Source of the DNA: Oscillospiraceae bacterium
Lineage (GTDB): Bacteria; Bacillota_A; Clostridia; Oscillospirales; Oscillospiraceae
Reading direction: 5' to 3'
Assembly: GCA_031265965.1 (NCBI GenBank)
Contig: JAISBX010000138.1
Coordinates: forward strand, 1-6,249
Length of the DNA: 6,249 bases
Shown here: piece by piece, positions 1-3,774 of the stretch
Layout of the letters: each line of letters starts with the position of its first letter
Position numbering within the stretch: the first letter of the stretch is position 1
The notes under the pieces: generated by a model
Databases searched by the model: none
Told to the model about the DNA's origin: nothing
The model's input: only the letters and a program-made list of their open reading frames with translations
Position numbers and translations under genes: made by a program

Positions 1-37
1 CACAATCGCAAAATACCCCTTTTTACTATATATAGGG

Positions 38-66
38 ATTTTCTAGGCTTTTCTTACTCTTGTCAA
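38..66 (-). promoter_or_regulatory. Possible leftward promoter
   Basis: On the minus strand a perfect -35 box TTGACA (complement of 61-66) is followed after 17 bp by GAAAAT (complement of 38-43, 4 of 6 matches to TATAAT). Transcription would start near base 31 and leave the window to the left, so a divergent gene may lie just outside. The -10 box is weak and no minus-strand start codon with a gene behind it is visible, so this is only a candidate. Confidence 0.25.
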
Positions 67-104
67 CCTCATATCCTTGCTCCCCCCTCCATATTTCCCT
101 TAAG

Positions 105-260
105 TTGTTGACATTGCTCCACGGAGGGGTGGCGCGCAGCGCCGGGGTGGTTCACGCGGCACACGGGCAACCCCGCCATGCCTCCGTCCTAGGGCGGACA
201 CATGCCTCCAACCCCGGGCGGACACATAGGTCCGCCCCTACCGTGTGCCGTTGTCAAAAC
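105..260. repeat. GC-rich repeat block, possibly a miniature element
   Basis: This roughly 156-bp GC-rich island sits in AT-rich DNA. It contains two copies of GGGCGGACACAT (192-203 and 216-227) and two of ATGCCTCC (178-185 and 202-209), both with a 24-base period. It also has an inverted repeat with arms GGGCGGAC (216-223) and GTCCGCCC (230-237), and a small hairpin GGCGC-GCA-GCGCC at 131-143. The edges form an imperfect inverted repeat: 105-124 (ending CCACGG) against 241-260 (starting CCGTG and including TTGTCAA). From memory, GC-rich intergenic repeats of this kind occur in gut Clostridia, but that was not checked. It could be a MITE-like element or a REP-like repeat. Confidence 0.5.
216..237. 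repeat. Inverted repeat inside the GC-rich block
   Basis: Perfect 8-bp arms GGGCGGAC (216-223) and GTCCGCCC (230-237) flank a 6-base spacer, ACATAG. In RNA this would be a stable hairpin on either strand. No T-run follows, so it does not look like an intrinsic terminator. The left arm is also present at 192-199, giving an alternative pairing. Confidence 0.6.
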
Positions 261-333
261 ATGCTATTTTTGTAATATATTCTAAATATTTGTAATATTA
301 TACTCAATTGTCGAAAATGTCGAATTATGGGGA

Positions 334-349
334 AAAATGTATACATTTT
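334..349. promoter_or_regulatory. 16-bp perfect palindrome, candidate operator
   Basis: AAAATGTATACATTTT is its own reverse complement, and pairing resumes further out (331 with 352, 330 with 353) after two mismatched positions. The core TGTATACA resembles operators of GntR-family repressors, which is known for that family in general. No GntR-type gene is in the window. The centre is about 78 bp upstream of the predicted start site of the LysR-type gene, so it may control that gene or a divergent one to the left. The palindrome is seen directly; the operator role is inferred. Confidence 0.45.
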
Positions 350-384
350 ATCCATGACTTTTGGGCTATATGCTCAACTAAGCT

Positions 385-413
385 TTGCGTATCCGCCCCG
401 AAAGTAGTACAAT
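385..413 (+). promoter_or_regulatory. Candidate promoter of the LysR-type gene
   Basis: A poor -35 box TTGCGT (385-390, only TTG matches) is followed after 17 bp by a good -10 box TACAAT (408-413, 5 of 6). The start site would be near 420, giving a leader of about 30 bases before the ribosome binding site AAAGGA (439-444). The weak -35 box suggests low or activator-dependent expression. A second candidate lies further upstream: TTGTCA at 251-256 with TAATAT at 273-278, 16 bp apart. Confidence 0.45.
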
Positions 414-451
414 AAGATTAAAATCAGGTTCCGCGCAGAAAGGATACAGCC

Positions 452-1366
452 ATGAGCGACATTACGCTTCAGCAGATTCAGGCGTTTTTGGAGATCGCCA
501 AGTGCCGCAGTCTGTCCAAGGCCGCAAACGAGATGTATATTTCACAACCCGCGCTCTCAAAAATGCTGCGTCGGCTCGAGGCGGGGATCGGCCTGCCGCT
601 GTTTTTCCGCAACAATCAGGGCGTCGAGCTGACCGAGGCGGGGCGCGGGCTCTACCTCGCGTTCAAGTCGCTCCACGACAACCTAGAGCTTACGATTAGC
701 TGGGCGCGCCGAATGACGTTCGCGCGCAAATTTCTGCACATCGCCGTGCCGCTCAACTTCGATTGCTCCGCGAACTTTGCACCCCTGAAGGACATTATCT
801 CAAAATACGAGAAAAAATACGCCGACGTGACGGTTATGGAGACGCTCCTCGACCTCAAATACTTGTGCCAGTCGCTGGAATTCGGCGGCATCGACCTGAT
901 ATTCGCGCCGAGCTACGCGGTGAGCGGACTGCCGTATATCAAGCGCCGTCACGTCTTCGATTTCCGATATTGCATTGCGGTTCCGGCGGATTTCCCGGCG
1001 CAAAGCCTCGACGACCCGCAGCAGTTCAACAACATGACGCTCTTCGCGATGCCGAGCGTGGACGACATTGGCGACACGGGCTTCGCGGAGCGCGTGTGCC
1101 GCGAGCTTGGGTTTGTGCCGAGCGAGATAAAGTTCCCACCGAACCCCGACACGATCTTCCACGCGGTCCGGCGCGGCCTCGGCGTCGGTCTGTGCTGGCT
1201 CATGGAGCCGCCCGGCGCGCCCCCGAATATCCGCTTTCTGCCGCTGAACACCGCCCCCTCCGACACCTGCCTCGACGCGGTGTGGAACCCCGACAAGCTC
1301 TCGCAGGAGGCGCAGCGCCTACTCAATATGATCCCGCGCCGCGACGATCTGCCCGACGGGGACTGA
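452..1366 (+). CDS. LysR-type transcriptional regulator
   Basis: This encodes a 304-residue DNA-binding regulator, the usual length for the LysR family. Residues about 3-62 form the winged helix-turn-helix: LQQIQAFLEIAKCRSLSKAA, then SQPALSKMLRRLE, ending in a wing with LFFRNNQGVELTEAG. This matches the family pattern almost position by position. A linker helix follows, then a periplasmic-binding-protein-like effector domain (about 90-300), including the typical late segment AVRRGLGVGLCWLM. The ATG is preceded at 7 bases by AAAGGA (439-444). LysR proteins usually act as tetramers, activating a neighbouring operon when a pathway compound binds. Here the enzyme genes follow on the same strand with a LysR-type dyad between them, so it probably controls the GRE operon. 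The effector cannot be read from the sequence. Confidence 0.95.
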   Translation: MSDITLQQIQAFLEIAKCRSLSKAANEMYISQPALSKMLRRLEAGIGLPLFFRNNQGVELTEAGRGLYLAFKSLHDNLELTISWARRMTFARKFLHIAVPLNFDCSANFAPLKDIISKYEKKYADVTVMETLLDLKYLCQSLEFGGIDLIFAPSYAVSGLPYIKRRHVFDFRYCIAVPADFPAQSLDDPQQFNNMTLFAMPSVDDIGDTGFAERVCRELGFVPSEIKFPPNPDTIFHAVRRGLGVGLCWLMEPPGAPPNIRFLPLNTAPSDTCLDAVWNPDKLSQEAQRLLNMIPRRDDLPDGD

Positions 1367-1389
1367 GCCGCGCGCCTTAACCCTGTCAT

Positions 1390-1405
1390 ATAACCCTAAG
1401 GTTAT
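1390..1405. promoter_or_regulatory. LysR-type binding-site candidate (ATAA-N8-TTAT dyad)
   Basis: ATAACCCTAAGGTTAT has perfect 6-bp arms, ATAACC and GGTTAT, around CTAA. LysR proteins typically bind AT-flanked dyads of this type; the Bacillus CcpC site, ATAA-N7-TTAT, is a close analogue. The centre (1397.5) is about 63 bp upstream of the predicted start site at 1461, near the -65 position typical of a LysR recognition site at an activated promoter. A weaker dyad, TCA-N5-TGA (1407-1417), lies between it and the -35 box and could be part of the activation half-site. The dyad is seen; recognition by the neighbouring regulator is inferred. Confidence 0.6.
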
Positions 1406-1425
1406 GTCAATGACTGAAATGCAAG

Positions 1426-1454
1426 TAGACAGTGCGGGGAAAGGGTAGTAGAAT
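1426..1454 (+). promoter_or_regulatory. Sigma70-type promoter of the enzyme operon
   Basis: The -35 box TAGACA (1426-1431, 5 of 6) and the -10 box TAGAAT (1449-1454, 5 of 6) are separated by the ideal 17 bp. Transcription would start near 1461, about 105 bases before the leader ORF. The position relative to the LysR-type dyad supports an activated promoter driving the activase, UroD-fold and GRE genes. Confidence 0.6.
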
Positions 1455-1485
1455 CATCTTGCGGGTTATTTAATCTGCACGACAG

Positions 1486-1547
1486 CGCGCGGAAATTGCG
1501 TAGGTTTTTATCGCGGTTTTTCGCGCGGCGTTATTCCCCGGGGTAAC
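1486..1547 (+). promoter_or_regulatory. Structured 5' leader of the operon mRNA
   Basis: CGCGCGGAAA (1486-1495) can pair with TTTTCGCGCG (1518-1527) over 10 bp, with one G-U pair and a 22-base loop. A competing smaller hairpin is CGCG (1512-1515) with CGCG (1522-1525) around a T-rich loop. Just after it, GTTA-TT-CCCC (1530-1539) and GGGG-TAAC (1540-1547) form a near-palindrome ending 6 bases before the AGGAGG ribosome binding site. These could slow leader translation, protect the mRNA, or be a protein-binding site. No T-run follows, so a terminator is unlikely. Confidence 0.35.
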
Positions 1548-1553
1548 ATGGCA

Positions 1554-1559
1554 AGGAGG
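1554..1559 (+). promoter_or_regulatory. Strong ribosome binding site of the leader ORF
   Basis: AGGAGG lies 6 bases before ATG 1566. It is the closest match to the Shine-Dalgarno consensus at the head of the operon, yet it serves an 18-codon ORF in a different frame from the activase, which has no recognisable site of its own. Confidence 0.7.
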
Positions 1560-1565
1560 CGCGAA

Positions 1566-1622
1566 ATGTACATAAGACCGAACCGGGTGCTCCGCGTCCC
1601 GCGCGGCGTAAGCGGGCGCTAG
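1566..1622 (+). CDS. Short leader ORF (18 aa), possible translational coupler
   Basis: ATG 1566 opens a short frame encoding MYIRPNRVLRVPRGVSGR and stops at TAG 1620-1622, five bases before the GTG start of the activase. It has an ideal AGGAGG site 6 bases upstream. Five of its 18 residues are arginine (codons AGA, CGG, CGC, CGC, CGC). I recognise no family. The likely role is to bring ribosomes to the activase start by termination and reinitiation; an arginine-sensing leader peptide is a weaker possibility. It may also be a broken start of the activase: the activase frame is open back to 1547 but contains no start codon there, so a one-base indel could have separated this start from the gene. 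The family's usual N-terminus argues against that. Confidence 0.45.
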   Translation: MYIRPNRVLRVPRGVSGR

Positions 1623-1627
1623 TCGGC

Positions 1628-2584
1628 GTGGCGGCGGGTGAGATCACCGGAAAAACCTATGATATCCAAGGTTTTTCCGTTCAGGACGGGCCGGGCGTGC
1701 GCACGACGGTGTTCCTAAAGGGCTGTCCGCTGCGCTGTCCGTGGTGTCACAGCCCGGAGTCGCAGCGCTTCGATACGGAGCTCAACTGGATGAACGTGCG
1801 CTGTCTGGGTATCGACGCTTGCGGTATGTGCCTTGGCGTGTGTCCAAACGGTTGCGTCACACGCGGCGTTGCAACCGTGAACGCCGTAGGTGCGGCGACC
1901 GTCTATCCCTCGGTGGACAAGTCGCGGTGCGACGAGTGCGGCGCGTGCGCGCGCGCTTGCAGGGCCGGGGCGCTGTATATGTGCGGCGCGGACATGACCG
2001 TGGACGAGGTTCTGCGCAGGATAGAGCGCGATATGCCGTTTTACGAGGACTCCGGCGGCGGCGTGACTGTCTCCGGCGGGGAATGTCTGGCGCAGCCGGA
2101 GTTCACGCTGGAACTTTTGCGGCGATGCAAGGCGCTCGGCGTACACACCGCGGTGGACACGACGGGCTTCGTCCCGTGGAGCGTCACGGAAAAAACCCTC
2201 CCGTACACGGACATGTACCTGTACGACCTCAAATGCATGGACGCCGTGCTGCACGAGCGGGTGATCGGCGTACCGAACGGACTCATACTTGAAAACGCCG
2301 CGAAACTCGCCGCCGCCGGCGGAAAGCTCTGGATTCGCATTCCCGTCATGCCCATGTTCAACGACTCGCGGGAGCATTTTGAGGAGTATATAAGGTTTCT
2401 CGACGCCCTGCGCGGCGCGGTCATAATGATCCAGCTTCTGCCCTACCATAAAATGGGTTTGTCGAAGTATGACCGGCTTCTCACGCCGCGCCGGGTGTTC
2501 TCGGCGGAGCCGCCAGCGGACTCGCTCATGGAGTCGCGGCGCGAGATGCTCGCGTCGGCGGGTTTCCCGGTACGCGTACATTAG
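1628..2584 (+). CDS. Glycyl-radical enzyme activating protein (radical SAM)
   Basis: This encodes a 318-residue cytoplasmic activase that cleaves SAM to a 5'-deoxyadenosyl radical and takes a hydrogen from the partner GRE's glycine. The N-terminus YDIQGFSVQDGPGVRTTVF is typical. The radical-SAM motif C33-x3-C37-x2-C40 binds the catalytic [4Fe-4S] cluster. A ferredoxin-like insert follows with two probable auxiliary clusters: C59-x5-C65-x2-C68-x3-C72-P, where the first spacing is longer than the usual x2 (C76 is nearby), and C101-x2-C104-x2-C107-x3-C111. The SAM-binding GGE is at 150-152, followed later by YDLKCMD and LLPYH (270-274). Two insert clusters fit the PflA-like activases of GRE dehydratases and decarboxylases; PflA itself lacks the insert. 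GTG 1628 is the only start codon between the upstream in-frame stop (1544) and the conserved core, but it has no clear ribosome binding site. The partner is probably the GRE at 3775. Confidence 0.95.
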   Translation: MAAGEITGKTYDIQGFSVQDGPGVRTTVFLKGCPLRCPWCHSPESQRFDTELNWMNVRCLGIDACGMCLGVCPNGCVTRGVATVNAVGAATVYPSVDKSRCDECGACARACRAGALYMCGADMTVDEVLRRIERDMPFYEDSGGGVTVSGGECLAQPEFTLELLRRCKALGVHTAVDTTGFVPWSVTEKTLPYTDMYLYDLKCMDAVLHERVIGVPNGLILENAAKLAAAGGKLWIRIPVMPMFNDSREHFEEYIRFLDALRGAVIMIQLLPYHKMGLSKYDRLLTPRRVFSAEPPADSLMESRREMLASAGFPVRVH

Positions 2585-2636
2585 CTCACCGAGAGCAAGT
2601 GGAACACCGCAACGCATTCTCAAAGAAAACAATGTC

Positions 2637-2641
2637 AGGAG
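2637..2641 (+). promoter_or_regulatory. Ribosome binding site deciding the UroD-fold gene start
   Basis: AGGAG lies 9 bases before ATG 2651. An in-frame TTG at 2642 directly abuts the motif and cannot be used efficiently, so ATG 2651 is preferred and the protein is three residues shorter than the longest reading. Confidence 0.7.
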
Positions 2642-2650
2642 TTGAGCGAT

Positions 2651-3748
2651 ATGAAAATCCCAAGGTATGCATACCTGCAACCCGGCGCGCCCACGACACA
2701 GGCGAAGCTGCTGTTCTCCGACGCGACGGTGCTGCTGCCGAAATTCGACCGCCCCGTCTCCGTCGTGGAGAACTTCAAGCGTGCGGCGCGCCGCGATAAT
2801 CCCTATTGGGTCCCGAACGCGCTGACCGACATGCAGACGTTCAACCCGACGGATTTGCTGTATTCCACCGCGCTCGTCTCCGGCAACGCGGAGAACACGC
2901 GCTTTGTCGACTGGTTCGGCGCGGACTGGACGTATGTCGTCTCCGCCGGCGGCCCCATGCTCACCCCCGGCGCGCCGCAGATCATCGAGGACATTACGCG
3001 GTGGGAAAACTCCGTAAAATTCCCCGACCTCAAAAACTGGGACTTCGCGCCGCAGGCGCGGGAGTTCATGAACGGCGAATACGATCTGGAGCGCGCGCTG
3101 TGCACGGATATCGGCATCGGCTGCACCGAGCGGCTCGTGTCCCTCATGGGCGGCTATACCGAAACGATGATCGCCTTCGCCACCGAGCCGGAGGCGTGCG
3201 CTGATTTTTTCGAGCGTTTTATCGACTTTGAGATAGAGCATTTCGACAGGCTTCTGGAGCATTATCCAATCAGCATGATTACCTATCACGACGACTGGGG
3301 CAACGAGAAGGACACGTTCTTCTCACCGCAAATGCTGGAGGATATGATCTACGCGCCGACAAAGCGGTTTTTTGACCACGTAAAGTCCCGCGACACAGTT
3401 GTGGAGCTGCACAGCTGCGGAAACATCAACCGCTTCATCCCGTACATGATCAAGATGGGCGTGGATTTCATGCAGATACAGCGGCGCGTGGTGGATTTCC
3501 CCGCAGTCAAGGAAAAGTTCGGCGGTCAAATCGGTCTCTGCGGCGGTATCGAGGGGCTTGATTTCACAAGCCCGACGCCTCCGGAGGAGGAGCTGCTGCA
3601 AATGATCCGCCACACGATAGACGCGCTCGGCTCGGGAGGTGGGCTGTATCTCGGGATGTGGATGACGGAGCCGGAGGCGCTCTGGCGCGGCACGAACGAG
3701 ATCTACGCCTACAGCAGCGAGAAATACGCGAGGGAGCGCGGCGCATAG
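2651..3748 (+). CDS. Uroporphyrinogen decarboxylase-fold protein, MtaA/CmuA-like
   Basis: This encodes a 365-residue soluble protein of the UroD superfamily, which includes heme-pathway UroD and the corrinoid-dependent methyltransferases MtaA, MtbA and CmuA. The methyltransferase-like signature is visible: YHDDWGNEKDTFFSP at 212-226, then VVELHSCGN with the His-x-Cys metal motif (H254, C256), then GVDFMQIQ and GLCGGIE. The zinc methyltransferases use a third Cys near the C-terminus; here that region (GGGLYLGMWMTEPEALWRG) has none, and the only nearby Cys is C297 in GLCGG. It may therefore bind zinc differently or do other chemistry. It lies 66 bp after the activase and 26 bp before the GRE, so it likely works in the same pathway, for example handling a methyl group on the GRE substrate or product. 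No corrinoid protein is in the window. A role in heme synthesis is unlikely in this context. Confidence 0.85.
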   Translation: MKIPRYAYLQPGAPTTQAKLLFSDATVLLPKFDRPVSVVENFKRAARRDNPYWVPNALTDMQTFNPTDLLYSTALVSGNAENTRFVDWFGADWTYVVSAGGPMLTPGAPQIIEDITRWENSVKFPDLKNWDFAPQAREFMNGEYDLERALCTDIGIGCTERLVSLMGGYTETMIAFATEPEACADFFERFIDFEIEHFDRLLEHYPISMITYHDDWGNEKDTFFSPQMLEDMIYAPTKRFFDHVKSRDTVVELHSCGNINRFIPYMIKMGVDFMQIQRRVVDFPAVKEKFGGQIGLCGGIEGLDFTSPTPPEEELLQMIRHTIDALGSGGGLYLGMWMTEPEALWRGTNEIYAYSSEKYARERGA

Positions 3749-3774
3749 CCGCCGATATTTCGGGGAGGTAATTT

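Larger units (their letters stand above)
1..451. other. Non-coding region upstream of the LysR-type gene
   Basis: I see no convincing gene in these 451 bases. The first 100 bases are AT- and pyrimidine-rich and include the 10-bp palindrome CTATATATAG at 26-35. Bases about 105-260 form a GC-rich repeat-like block. Bases 261-350 are very AT-rich and carry short direct repeats: TTTGTAATAT at 269-278 and 289-298, and TGTCGAA at 309-315 and 318-324. A perfect 16-bp palindrome lies at 334-349 and the probable promoter of the regulator at 385-413. A small open frame at 60-275 is a by-product of the GC-rich block: it lacks a proper ribosome binding site and resembles no protein family I know. Confidence 0.75.
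1367..1565 (+). other. Regulatory intergenic region ahead of the enzyme operon
   Basis: The spacer before the leader ORF holds a dyad at 1390-1405, a promoter at 1426-1454 and a predicted leader of about 105 bases with two inverted repeats. No intrinsic terminator for the LysR-type gene is visible: neither the GC-rich stem at 1486-1527 nor CCCCGGGG at 1536-1543 is followed by a T-run. I saw no recognisable riboswitch, including cobalamin or SAM types. Confidence 0.6.

Noticed and set aside
60..275. A 71-codon open frame on the plus strand
   Set aside because: It crosses the GC-rich repeat block, has no convincing ribosome binding site, and its sequence reflects the repeats rather than a protein fold.
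1530..1547. Terminator at the CCCCGGGG near-palindrome
   Set aside because: It has no loop and no following T-run, and lies directly before a strong ribosome binding site.
1461..1565. Cobalamin or SAM riboswitch in the operon leader
   Set aside because: The leader is only about 105 bases and shows none of the conserved boxes I would expect. The UroD-fold gene made it worth looking for.
2585..2650. Internal promoter or small gene between the activase and UroD-fold genes
   Set aside because: The 66 bases show no promoter-like boxes and no short ORF with its own ribosome binding site; the AGGAG there belongs to ATG 2651.
1715..3289. A 524-codon open frame on the minus strand
   Set aside because: It lies opposite the activase and UroD-fold genes, which have clear family signatures. 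Its product is rich in Arg, His and Val and resembles no family, as expected for the antisense of GC-rich coding DNA.
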